From UBA4416 sp943362175 (GTDB lineage Bacteria; Bacteroidota; Bacteroidia; B-17B0; Aurantibacillaceae): 64,000 nucleotides of DNA. Shown here in pieces: positions 24,634 through 32,556 of this stretch. The first letter of the stretch is position 1, and each line of letters begins with the position of its first letter. A program made the translations under genes and the position numbers. Under the pieces are notes generated by a model. The model searched no databases, was not told the DNA's origin, and saw nothing but the letters and a program-made list of their open reading frames with translations. The DNA lies in NCBI GenBank assembly GCA_943362175.1, contig CALRIU020000004.1, positions 248,001 through 312,000 on the forward strand, in the 5' to 3' direction.

Positions 24634-25528
24634 AAAGGAGTTTAAACGACTGGGTTTTGCTAGGCGTAGTGACCTTTAAATAATAGAGGCCGGGCTTATG
24701 GTTGCTGATATCGAGCACCACTTTGGTATAGTTCTTCCCGAAGCGTTCCACCACACGTCCTGATTCATCGATCAGCTCGATGTCGTCGATCATATCGCTG
24801 TCCTTAAGCTTTTTCATTTCAACGTTCACAATACCCGTGGTGATATTCGGATAGACAACCACCGGACCGAGCTCGCTGGTCTCCTTGACGGGATGCAGGA
24901 TGGTGGTGCTGTACATAAAGTTGTCGATCATCCAGCCTTCCTTATTAGTTTGAATGCCGTCCGATTTTAAGGAGAAGCGGAAGTATAAGGTATCATTTTG
25001 ACTGACGATCGTACTCTTCACGCAAAGCCATATATCGCGCCAGGTGGTGTCGCGTCCGCTGAATGCAAATTCTCCTGAGGGCAAGGTATCCTTGTTGGCC
25101 GGCTTAAATCCATAAAACTGGTAAACATTAGAATTGTTATGGGCGTTTTGCCAGTTTACCTGGTCCGAGGATATTTCCACAATGCCTCCGTCGAGCCCGG
25201 TATCCAAGTCGAGTTTCTGTACCCAGCGAAGCGCGTAAAAATAAGAATAGCCGTTCGTAAATGTGGGGACACCAAACATAAAACGGGATACGTTATTTGT
25301 AGGGTAAGAATTTATTGTGTCGGTAACGATCACACGCGGAGCGCTTTTGGCAGCGTTGAAAAATGTTTTTTGAGGCTTGCCGATCTGCCAGACGTTATTT
25401 GTCGGCGGAACCAACGTCACGCTGAATGAGTTTGGCTGAGGTCCGTCAAAAGACTGGTTACGATTTATCTGGGCAGAAAAGCTCAGGCAAAGCATGAGGC
25501 CGAAAAAGAGGAGCATCGTTTTTTTCAT
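24620..25528 (-). CDS. T9SS type A secreted protein, choice-of-anchor-like
   Basis: The 302-residue product has a signal peptide (MKKTMLLFFGLMLCLSFSAQ). A beta-sandwich domain (about 40-215) contains DLDTGLDGGIVEISSD and LYFRFSLKSDG. The C-terminal type A sorting domain (about residues 225-302) has VVVYPNITTGIVNV, VLDISNHKPGLYYLKV and a positively charged end. This indicates export by the T9SS. No catalytic residues are recognised. It shares an operon with the cytochrome c peroxidase downstream (14-base overlap), a combination that suggests the peroxidase and this surface protein are produced together. Confidence 0.85.
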   Translation of the reverse strand: MKKTMLLFFGLMLCLSFSAQINRNQSFDGPQPNSFSVTLVPPTNNVWQIGKPQKTFFNAAKSAPRVIVTDTINSYPTNNVSRFMFGVPTFTNGYSYFYALRWVQKLDLDTGLDGGIVEISSDQVNWQNAHNNSNVYQFYGFKPANKDTLPSGEFAFSGRDTTWRDIWLCVKSTIVSQNDTLYFRFSLKSDGIQTNKEGWMIDNFMYSTTILHPVKETSELGPVVVYPNITTGIVNVEMKKLKDSDMIDDIELIDESGRVVERFGKNYTKVVLDISNHKPGLYYLKVTTPSKTQSFKLLYEKG

Positions 25529-25551
25529 ATAGCTAATATATGATTTTTGGA

Positions 25552-27240
25552 TTACAGACCAATCTTTTCATTCACGACCTTCAGTATTTCCGCTTCCAGG
25601 GCGATGGTGTTGTGCTCGATGTCCTTTCCTTTGGCAATGATGTCGCTCACATAGCTTTTATCATCGTAACCGGCAGCGTTAATGCGTACATTCATAAAAG
25701 CGCCCATCACGGCGCTGCGGGCGCACAAAGCACCCACGCCGGCATCCGATACCGAATTCGGATTCCCGATTTCGGCCATGGCTTTAATCAACGTCATGCT
25801 GTCGTATGAGAGTTGCATCACTTTGAACGGAATTTCAATCGCAAATTTGGTGGCCTCCTGAATGGCTTGCTTGCGGGCCGCTTTTTCCTCCTCGTTGGAT
25901 TTCGGTAAGCCAAAAGCCGTCATGATTTTGTTGAAGGCGGCCGTATCGGCGTCTACTAATTTTGTAAGCTCATCTTTAAAGTACTGTCCTTTTTCCGCCC
26001 ATTGGCTGAACTCTTCCCAGCGGCTGTCCCAGCCTTTTTTGTGCGACGATAAATTGGCAACCATGGTTGCCAGGGAAACCCCCAGAGAACCGATATAAGC
26101 CGAGATAGAGCCGCCGCCCGGAGCAGGGCTTTCGCTGGCGGTTTCGTCGGCAAAGGCCGTTAAGGTCATGTTCACCAACTTGCTGTCGGCCGGGTCTTTC
26201 AGCAGGTACTCGATGATGCGCTCTTCGGGTTTGAAAGGGCCGAGCTCATCCAGGCCCATGGTTTTAATCGCAATTTTGATCAGCTCTTTTTCAGACACAC
26301 CGGTTGAGCGCTGTTGTTGTTTCAGGAAATATTTTCCAGCGTCGGTCATGGATTTCAGCGGAACAAGGCCTACCAGCTCGGAGCCGGTGACGCGGATGCC
26401 GCGTTCCGTGGCCTTTTTGCACACCTCGTCGAAGGCAATATGGAGTGGGGTCACGTTGATGTTGGTGAGGTTCATGGAGATCTGGGCCACGCCGTATTCC
26501 TCGATGAACCAGCCGATGGCTTTCACCGATTTCAGGCTGCCGGGAATATGCACAGGGTTGCCATGCTCATCGGTTACCACTTTTCCGTTGATCGGGTCAC
26601 CTTCGCGTTTCACGCGGCCGGCCTCGCGCACATCAAAGGCGATGGAATTGGCACGGCGCGTGGACGTCGTGTTAAGGTTCACATTATAGGCTACGAGGAA
26701 ATCACGGGCGCCGATCACGGTGGCTCCGCGCTTCGCATCAAATTCCGCGGGGCCGAAATCCGGCTTCCACTCCGGCAGGGTTATTTTTTTGAAAAAGCCT
26801 TCGTATTCGCTGGCCCTGATCACCGAAAGGTTGCTGCGCTCTTTATTTTTCTGTGCCGCTTCGTAGAGGTACACCGGGATCTGTAATTGGGTTCCCACGC
26901 GCTCGCCCAGCTTTTGGGCCCAGGCGGCTGTTTCTTCCATCGTGATGTTGGCAATGGGGATAAGCGGGCATACGTCGGTAGCGCCCATGCGCGGGTGCTC
27001 GCCTTTATGCTTGCTCATGTCGATGAGATCTCCCGCTTTTTTAATGGCGAGGAAAGCAGCGTCGGTTACGGCCTGTGGGTTGCCTACAAAGGTTACTACC
27101 GTGCGGTTGGTAGCCTTGCCCGGGTCTACATTGAGCAGGCGCACGCCTTCTACGGATTCTATTTCGTTGGTGATCTGTTTGATCACAGATAGGTCAAGTC
27201 CTTCGGAAAAATTAGGAACGCATTCGATGAGTTGTTGCAT
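25552..27240 (-). CDS. ftcD: Glutamate formimidoyltransferase / formimidoyl-THF cyclodeaminase
   Basis: This is a bifunctional enzyme of histidine degradation. The N-terminal formiminotransferase (residues about 1-330: IECVPNFSEG, HKGEHPRMGATDVCPLIP, VTGSELVGLVP) moves the formimino group from formiminoglutamate to tetrahydrofolate. The C-terminal cyclodeaminase (about 350-562: SPAPGGGSISAYIGSLG) releases ammonia to give 5,10-methenyl-THF. The 562-residue length matches the fused form. Its substrate comes from HutI (10283-11533), and its product enters the pool handled by FolD (21147-22022). The three genes lie within 17 kb but are not in one operon. Confidence 0.95.
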   Translation of the reverse strand: MQQLIECVPNFSEGLDLSVIKQITNEIESVEGVRLLNVDPGKATNRTVVTFVGNPQAVTDAAFLAIKKAGDLIDMSKHKGEHPRMGATDVCPLIPIANITMEETAAWAQKLGERVGTQLQIPVYLYEAAQKNKERSNLSVIRASEYEGFFKKITLPEWKPDFGPAEFDAKRGATVIGARDFLVAYNVNLNTTSTRRANSIAFDVREAGRVKREGDPINGKVVTDEHGNPVHIPGSLKSVKAIGWFIEEYGVAQISMNLTNINVTPLHIAFDEVCKKATERGIRVTGSELVGLVPLKSMTDAGKYFLKQQQRSTGVSEKELIKIAIKTMGLDELGPFKPEERIIEYLLKDPADSKLVNMTLTAFADETASESPAPGGGSISAYIGSLGVSLATMVANLSSHKKGWDSRWEEFSQWAEKGQYFKDELTKLVDADTAAFNKIMTAFGLPKSNEEEKAARKQAIQEATKFAIEIPFKVMQLSYDSMTLIKAMAEIGNPNSVSDAGVGALCARSAVMGAFMNVRINAAGYDDKSYVSDIIAKGKDIEHNTIALEAEILKVVNEKIGL

Positions 27241-27403
27241 TTTTTGTGATTTTATTAAGTTTTTAAAAGTAAAAAAAATACTTCAGGCAGCTGAGTTTAA
27301 ACGAAAACGATATGAAAATTAATTAACAAAAATACCTCTGTTGAATCTCAGATCCCTGGAGACAACGAGCCAAATGGAGTTGACTTAGAGTTGTTTAAAG
27401 TAG

Positions 27404-27535
27404 TGGGCGTGTCCCCGCAAAAAAGACAGCGGGGACCAGGCTATCACTCCACTCTTTTTTGCCTCGCACTTCGGCTCCGCTCAGTGCCCGGCAAAAAAGG
27501 ATTTACGTTCTATCCTTCACGCGGGTTTGGCTTAA
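27404..27535. repeat. GGGCGTG composite repeat, copy 1
   Basis: The layout is GGGCGTGTCCCCGCAAA, GACAGCGGGGA, GGCTATCACTCC, a hairpin CTTTTTTGCC/GGCAAAAAAGG whose loop carries CTTCGGCTCCGCTCAG, then GGATTTACG, TCACGCGGGTTTGGCTTAA. The copy at 54137-54260 has the same order of parts. I recall elements of this form (GGGCGT...ATCC...hairpin...GGATTT...TCACGCG) as widespread intergenic sequences in Bacteroidota. Confidence 0.7.
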
Positions 27536-27642
27536 GTACGGGCTTGATATCATACTTTTGCTACAATCAAGCCACACCTCGATACACCGCTCGCAAGAGG
27601 CAGGCGAACGGCACTCGATGTGACATGCCAGCTGAGTATGCT

Positions 27643-27736
27643 GCGCCAGGGACACCGGGGTTTGTTTGAGCTCCTTTGCTTGTCCCGAAAGGGCAAGCAA
27701 AGAGCGAGCCCCGATGGCCCGCCCGGGCGCCCAAAA
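27643..27736. repeat. GAGCTC-hairpin repeat (family A), copy 2
   Basis: The element begins GCGCCAGGGACACCGG, has a hairpin from CTCCTTTGCTTGTCCC with GGGCAAGCAAAGAG, and ends GGCCCGCCCGGGCGCCC. Order and spacing match 7264-7355 almost base for base in the conserved parts. Confidence 0.75.
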
Positions 27737-27799
27737 TGAAATTTTCACATGGGTTTATGATAAATATAAATTTTCTCACACCTTAAGTTTTTACTAAAT

Positions 27800-29128
27800 T
27801 TGAATACGTCGTTGAATCCAAACTCACATATCTTTATTTACGTTCAAAAGATCACCCCGCGGGTGAAGTACATCTTTAACCTCATGCTGAAAGACTGCCT
27901 GGGCCTGGAGTTTACGATTACCAATAACGAGGACGATTACAAACAATTTGAAGGCTACAAGTTTTCCTACAGCAGGCAGCCGATAGAATCAGACTTCCAC
28001 ATCATTGCCTGCGACCTGATGTTTGAATCGGGGATCCGTGAGCAGACGATCCAGATACAGAATCACGATGATTATGTGAAGTATTTTTTCAAGACCTACA
28101 ACAGCATTCTGCCTTTCGACCTCTTTGCTGCCGCTTTCTACCTGGTGAGCCGCTACGAGGAATACCTGCCTTTTATCCCCGATAGCTTCAACCGCTTTGA
28201 GGCGGAGAACAGCCTGGCCTACCAGTACGATTTTTTAAGGATCCCGCTGGTCAATATATGGATCGCCGAGTTCGAGAGAGTGTTGCTCCGCAAATTCCAT
28301 AACCTCACGGTGACCCACCGCAGCTATTCTTATGTGTCGACCATTGATATTGACAATGCCTACAAATACAAGCGTAAAGGCATCATGCGCTCGCTGGGCG
28401 GCTACCTGAAATCGGTGGTGGAGCTCGATAAGCACGACATCATCGACCGCACCTCGGTACTGCTCCAGAAAGAAAAAGATCCTTTTGACTCCTACGAGTA
28501 TCAGCTGGAGATCCAGAAAAAATACCAGCTAAACGTTATTTATTTCTACCTGTTGGGCGATTACGGGATCAACGATAAGAACCATCCTTCCAATCACCGC
28601 AGTTTCCAGACACTGATCAAGCACCTCACCGATTATTCGATTCCCGGCGTGCATCCGTCTTTTGGCTCCAACAGCAAGCCGGGGCAGGTGAAGACGGAGA
28701 TCCATCGCCTGGCTACGATCACGCACCGCGATATTTATCATTCGCGCCAGCATTTCTCCATGCTGAAATTTCCGGATACTTATTTTAATCTGCTGGAGCT
28801 GGGCATTACCGATGATTATTCGATGGGCTATTCGATGCACAACGGATTCCGGGCCAGCATGTGCAGCCCTTTTTACTGGTATGACCTTGATGATGAGATA
28901 GAAACCGGCTTGCGGATTCATTCTTTTTGCCTCAGCGAAACATCGCTGCGCTATAAGGACAGGGCTTTGCCCGATACCGTCACGGAAATTGCCAGGCCGC
29001 TGATTGAGGAGGTGAGAAAGTACCACGGTGAGATGGTCACCATTTTTCATAATGATACGATGGGAACCGCGCAGGAATGGAGCGAGTGGCGCAACGTGTA
29101 TGAAGATATTGTAAAATTATGTGTTTAA
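27800..29128 (+). CDS. Polysaccharide deacetylase-family protein (DUF7033-type), copy 1
   Basis: The frame starts at a TTG (27800) or the TTG four codons later. No ATG is available before residue 29, and a stop lies 33 bases upstream. The 442-residue product has an N-terminal alpha/beta domain (about 1-185) and a C-terminal deacetylase-like barrel. The metal-type motif is STIDIDN (about 191-197), with GVHPSFGSN (about 293-301), KFPDTYFNLLELGITDDYSMGY (about 330-351) and the terminal IFHND (about 421-425). Family 4 deacetylases remove acetyl groups from glycans, and this subgroup is typically found near exopolysaccharide genes. No signal peptide is seen, so it probably acts in the cytoplasm. 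Its end overlaps the next, paralogous gene by 8 bases. Confidence 0.8.
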   Translation: MNTSLNPNSHIFIYVQKITPRVKYIFNLMLKDCLGLEFTITNNEDDYKQFEGYKFSYSRQPIESDFHIIACDLMFESGIREQTIQIQNHDDYVKYFFKTYNSILPFDLFAAAFYLVSRYEEYLPFIPDSFNRFEAENSLAYQYDFLRIPLVNIWIAEFERVLLRKFHNLTVTHRSYSYVSTIDIDNAYKYKRKGIMRSLGGYLKSVVELDKHDIIDRTSVLLQKEKDPFDSYEYQLEIQKKYQLNVIYFYLLGDYGINDKNHPSNHRSFQTLIKHLTDYSIPGVHPSFGSNSKPGQVKTEIHRLATITHRDIYHSRQHFSMLKFPDTYFNLLELGITDDYSMGYSMHNGFRASMCSPFYWYDLDDEIETGLRIHSFCLSETSLRYKDRALPDTVTEIARPLIEEVRKYHGEMVTIFHNDTMGTAQEWSEWRNVYEDIVKLCV

Positions 29129-30446
29129 CGGAAAGCGCTTTTTGATTCTCATCTATACACATACCCTCACAGCACGCGTTTCCTATACGGTTGAGCTGAT
29201 CTTTGGCACAGTGCTCGGTACTTCTTACGAGCTCACGGATGACCTGTGGACCTTTGAAAGCTCTGAGCTTCCAAAGCTGGCTTATACGTACGAAAAAACC
29301 GATACCGGTATTTTTCTGGAAGCGAGTGCTTTGCTTTTTGAAGAGCATGTGAGGCCGGACAGGCCTGTGAGGTCGGCAGCCTATAAGGATTTCCCGGTCG
29401 TGTTTCCTGTAGGAGAAGCTTCCTTCCTGCCTTTTGATCTTTTTGCCACGGTATTTTATGTAGCCACCTGTTACGAAGAGTACCTGCCTTTTGAAGGAGA
29501 CCGGCACGGACGGTTTTTGGCGGAACAGAGCGCTTTATACCGGTGGAAGGTATTGGACCGGCCTTTTCTGAATGAGCTGATCCTCGATTTTGCCGGGATT
29601 TTAAAATTACGCTTTCCGGAGCTGGAATTTAAGCGCAGGGATTTCAGCTTCCTTTCCACCATTGATATTGACAACGCCTTTGCCTATGCGCATAAAGGCT
29701 TTACACGGAATGCAGGAGGCTTGCTGAAAGATCTTTTCTCATTCAACTTCAGAAAAGTATCGGAACGGCTGGCTGCGAACGCCAACGACCGCAAGGATCC
29801 TTATAATACCTTTGGGCACATTAATGCCATGAGTGCCGAAAGTGGCACTGCCTTGCAGTACTTCGTGCTCATCGGCGATTATGCGGCTTATGACAAAAAT
29901 CCGCAGCATACGAATGCCGGTTTCCGGAAACTGTTGCGTGGCCTGGCCGCCGCTCATGCCATGGGGCTGCATCCTTCTTACCAGGCCTATGACGATCCCG
30001 CCCGGGTTGGTATGGAAAAGCAAAGACTGGAAGCGATTACCGGAAAAGCGGTAACATCTGCCCGCTGTCATTTTTTAAGATTGAAGTTCCCGGACACCTA
30101 CCGTCACTTTATCAAGGCAGGCATTACTGACGATTATACGATGATCTATGCCTCTCAATGTGGCTTCCGCACCGGCCTTTGCGTGCCCTACAAATGGTTC
30201 GACCTCGCGAAAAACGAAGCGACTGCCTTAACTATTCATACCAGTACTATCATGGAAGGAACCCTCCGCGATTATAATAAGCTTAGTCCGGATCAGGCCC
30301 TGGAGCTTTGCCGGAAGCTCATGGCGGAAGTAAAAAAGCATGGCGGTGAATTTATTTCTATCTTTCACAACGATAGCTTTGCGCCCGAACAAAACGAGTG
30401 GGTCGCTGTCTATCAATTTATCTTACAGGAATCCCGTAAAACCTAA
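29121..30446 (+). CDS. Polysaccharide deacetylase-family protein (DUF7033-type), copy 2
   Basis: This begins at a GTG (29121) inside the end of the previous gene. The 441-residue product is collinear with copy 1: FLPFDLFATVFYVATCYEEYLPF, FSFLSTIDIDNAFAYAHKG, GLHPSYQAYD, LRLKFPDTYRHFIKAGITDDYTMIYASQCGFR, ISIFHND. The Asp-x-Asp, His and Asp-Asp motifs are retained in both copies, so both may be active. They are diverged enough (roughly one third to one half identical by eye) to be an old duplication. asnB follows 47 bases downstream, consistent with one transcription unit. Confidence 0.8.
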   Translation: MFNGKRFLILIYTHTLTARVSYTVELIFGTVLGTSYELTDDLWTFESSELPKLAYTYEKTDTGIFLEASALLFEEHVRPDRPVRSAAYKDFPVVFPVGEASFLPFDLFATVFYVATCYEEYLPFEGDRHGRFLAEQSALYRWKVLDRPFLNELILDFAGILKLRFPELEFKRRDFSFLSTIDIDNAFAYAHKGFTRNAGGLLKDLFSFNFRKVSERLAANANDRKDPYNTFGHINAMSAESGTALQYFVLIGDYAAYDKNPQHTNAGFRKLLRGLAAAHAMGLHPSYQAYDDPARVGMEKQRLEAITGKAVTSARCHFLRLKFPDTYRHFIKAGITDDYTMIYASQCGFRTGLCVPYKWFDLAKNEATALTIHTSTIMEGTLRDYNKLSPDQALELCRKLMAEVKKHGGEFISIFHNDSFAPEQNEWVAVYQFILQESRKT

Positions 30447-30492
30447 TTCTTCAACTCTCCAATTCTTTAACTACATAACTCTCCAACTAACT

Positions 30493-32385
30493 ATGTGCGG
30501 CATCGCAGGCATCCTTTCCAAATCAGGTAATCCGGCTCTCCCGGAGCAGGTGTTTGCTATGAGCCAGGCTATCCGCCACCGCGGGCCCGACGGGGAAGGC
30601 TTTGCTTTTTTTTCGGAGCAGGGTTCCCTGCCTGTTTATTCGGCGGATACACCGGCCGCGATCCGCAACAACCGCAGCTTCCGTTACCTGCCGGAAACGG
30701 CGATCGACCAGGTAGCAGAAGGGTACACGATGGCCTTTGCCCACAGGCGCTTGTCCATCATCGACCTTTCGGAAGCCGGCCACCAACCCATGTGCGATAG
30801 TACACAACAGTACTGGATCACCTTTAATGGCGAGATCTATAATTATGTCGAGCTGCGGGAAGAGCTTCGTCAAAACGGACATGTATTCCTCACGCAAACC
30901 GATACGGAGGTGATCCTGGTAGCCTATAAAGCCTGGGGAATAAACTGCCTGGAGCGCTTCAACGGGATGTTTGCCTTTGTGTTGTTCGACCGGCAAAAGC
31001 AGGAGCTGTTCTGTGCCAGGGACAGGGCAGGGGTAAAGCCTTTTTATTACATCAACACCAAAGAGACCTTTGCCTTTGCCAGTGAATATAAGGCATTCAT
31101 CAAGGCGGGCCTTCTTCCTTTTGAAGTCAATGAAGTGCAGCAATTTGATTTTATAGTGAACGCCAACCTCGAAACGGGCGAGGAGAGCCTGTTCCGGAAC
31201 ATCAAAGAGTTAAAGCCCGCGCATTATATTCATTATAAGCTGCACACGCAGGAGCTTGGTATCAAGCGCTACTATGAGCTGCCGTCGGGGCCACTCAACC
31301 TGAGCGAAACAGAGCTCATTGATAGGGTAGAGCAGGCCTTGCTCAATGCCATCAGGCTCCGCCTGCGCAGCGATGTGGAAGTTGGCTCCTGCCTGAGCGG
31401 AGGGCTCGACAGCTCAGTGATTGCCGGAATGGTGAAAGCCCTGCAACCTGATGGCAGGATGCAGCTGTTTACGGCTGTCTTCAAAGGAGAGTCGTTCGAC
31501 GAAAGCCGCTATGCGGCATTGGTGGCGGAGCATGTCAAAGGCAATTGGCAGACCGTTAGCCCTACGGCCGATGAATTTTTCAGGGATATTAAAGAACTGA
31601 ACTATTACCAGGACCTCCCGGTATGGAGCTCCAGCACCTATTCGCAACACCGTGTGATGAAGCTGGCGGCCGGACATGGGGTGAAAGTATTGCTGGACGG
31701 GCAGGGGGCCGATGAGCTCTTCGGGGGCTATGCGCACCATTACCTGGCCTACTGGCGGGAGAGCCCGTTGCCTGTGCGGATGAAGCGGATCAAAGAATCG
31801 GCGCCCACCATCGTCCATCCTTACCAGCTTTATTTCAAGCAGGGACTGAAAGATGTACTGAATGCCTCCAACGATTTCGGGGCTTATTTCCGGAAAGATA
31901 AAAAAGCCTTTGGCAAAGCACAGCATACGCCTTTTGCTTCCGATCTCAATACGGAGCTCAGGAAAGATTATACCGGAAGGCTCAAATCCTTTTTGAAATG
32001 TGAGGACCGTTGCAGTATGGCTTTCGGGATAGAAAGCCGCGTGCCCTTCGCCGATGATGTCCACCTGGTGGACCTTGCCTTTTCCATCCGTGGAAACCAG
32101 AAAATAAAACACGGCCTCTCCAAATTCCTCCTGAGAGAAGCCTCTAAGCATTACATTCCTTCACCTATTTATCAGCGCCGGGATAAGGTCGGTTTTGAAA
32201 CGCCTTTGACGGATTGGCTACGGCAGCATAAATTTTTGATTCTGGACGAGCTCAAAAACGGCTCCGATGTTATTGAATATGGGCGCTTAAGCCGGGATTT
32301 TGACAGGCTCGTGTTGCAGAAACCGGGATTTTTATTACGATTATTTTCCTTGTCCGTTTGGAAGACCGTTTTTGCCTCTTTGTAG
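30493..32385 (+). CDS. asnB: Asparagine synthase (glutamine-hydrolysing), class B
   Basis: The ATG at 30493 is chosen so that the product begins MCGIAGIL, leaving Cys2 as the N-terminal nucleophile of the class II glutamine amidotransferase domain. The 630-residue protein contains RHRGPDGEG (about 33-41), RLSIIDLS, FNGEIYNY, ATP pyrophosphatase motif SGGLDSS (about residues 302-308), and RCSMAFGIESRVPFAD near the C-terminus. It makes asparagine from aspartate and glutamine. Paralogues in surface-polysaccharide clusters amidate sugar acids, and its place after two deacetylase-like genes makes that role plausible. A CT-rich microrepeat (CAACTCTCCAATTC units, 30452-30490) lies just upstream. Confidence 0.92.
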   Translation: MCGIAGILSKSGNPALPEQVFAMSQAIRHRGPDGEGFAFFSEQGSLPVYSADTPAAIRNNRSFRYLPETAIDQVAEGYTMAFAHRRLSIIDLSEAGHQPMCDSTQQYWITFNGEIYNYVELREELRQNGHVFLTQTDTEVILVAYKAWGINCLERFNGMFAFVLFDRQKQELFCARDRAGVKPFYYINTKETFAFASEYKAFIKAGLLPFEVNEVQQFDFIVNANLETGEESLFRNIKELKPAHYIHYKLHTQELGIKRYYELPSGPLNLSETELIDRVEQALLNAIRLRLRSDVEVGSCLSGGLDSSVIAGMVKALQPDGRMQLFTAVFKGESFDESRYAALVAEHVKGNWQTVSPTADEFFRDIKELNYYQDLPVWSSSTYSQHRVMKLAAGHGVKVLLDGQGADELFGGYAHHYLAYWRESPLPVRMKRIKESAPTIVHPYQLYFKQGLKDVLNASNDFGAYFRKDKKAFGKAQHTPFASDLNTELRKDYTGRLKSFLKCEDRCSMAFGIESRVPFADDVHLVDLAFSIRGNQKIKHGLSKFLLREASKHYIPSPIYQRRDKVGFETPLTDWLRQHKFLILDELKNGSDVIEYGRLSRDFDRLVLQKPGFLLRLFSLSVWKTVFASL

Positions 32386-32556
32386 GATAAGAGACTTGAT
32401 TTGTCTTTTTGTGTCCTTCCGGATGTGATCCAGACTTCCTACAAAGTCATTCTTCGCGAAAGCTGATTTTCAGTTATTTAGGCGCGCTTTATTTTTAGTG
32501 TACAGTTTGAAATTTGGTTAAATTGTGTATATTATTGTAAAGCTAATCTTAAGACT

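Larger units (their letters stand above)
27241..27799. other. Repeat-filled intergenic region upstream of the deacetylase pair
   Basis: After an AT-rich stretch (27241-27400), probably the ftcD promoter region, the spacer holds three repeats in series: a GGGCGTG-type composite element (27404-27535), a CTCGATACACCGC element (about 27577-27624) and a GAGCTC-hairpin element (27643-27736). The last 60 bases are AT-rich and must carry the promoter of the 27800 gene. No gene is seen. Confidence 0.7.

Noticed and set aside
31414..32151. 245-codon minus-strand frame opposite asnB
   Set aside because: It lies entirely within the asnB coding region, which is strongly supported by conserved motifs on the plus strand.
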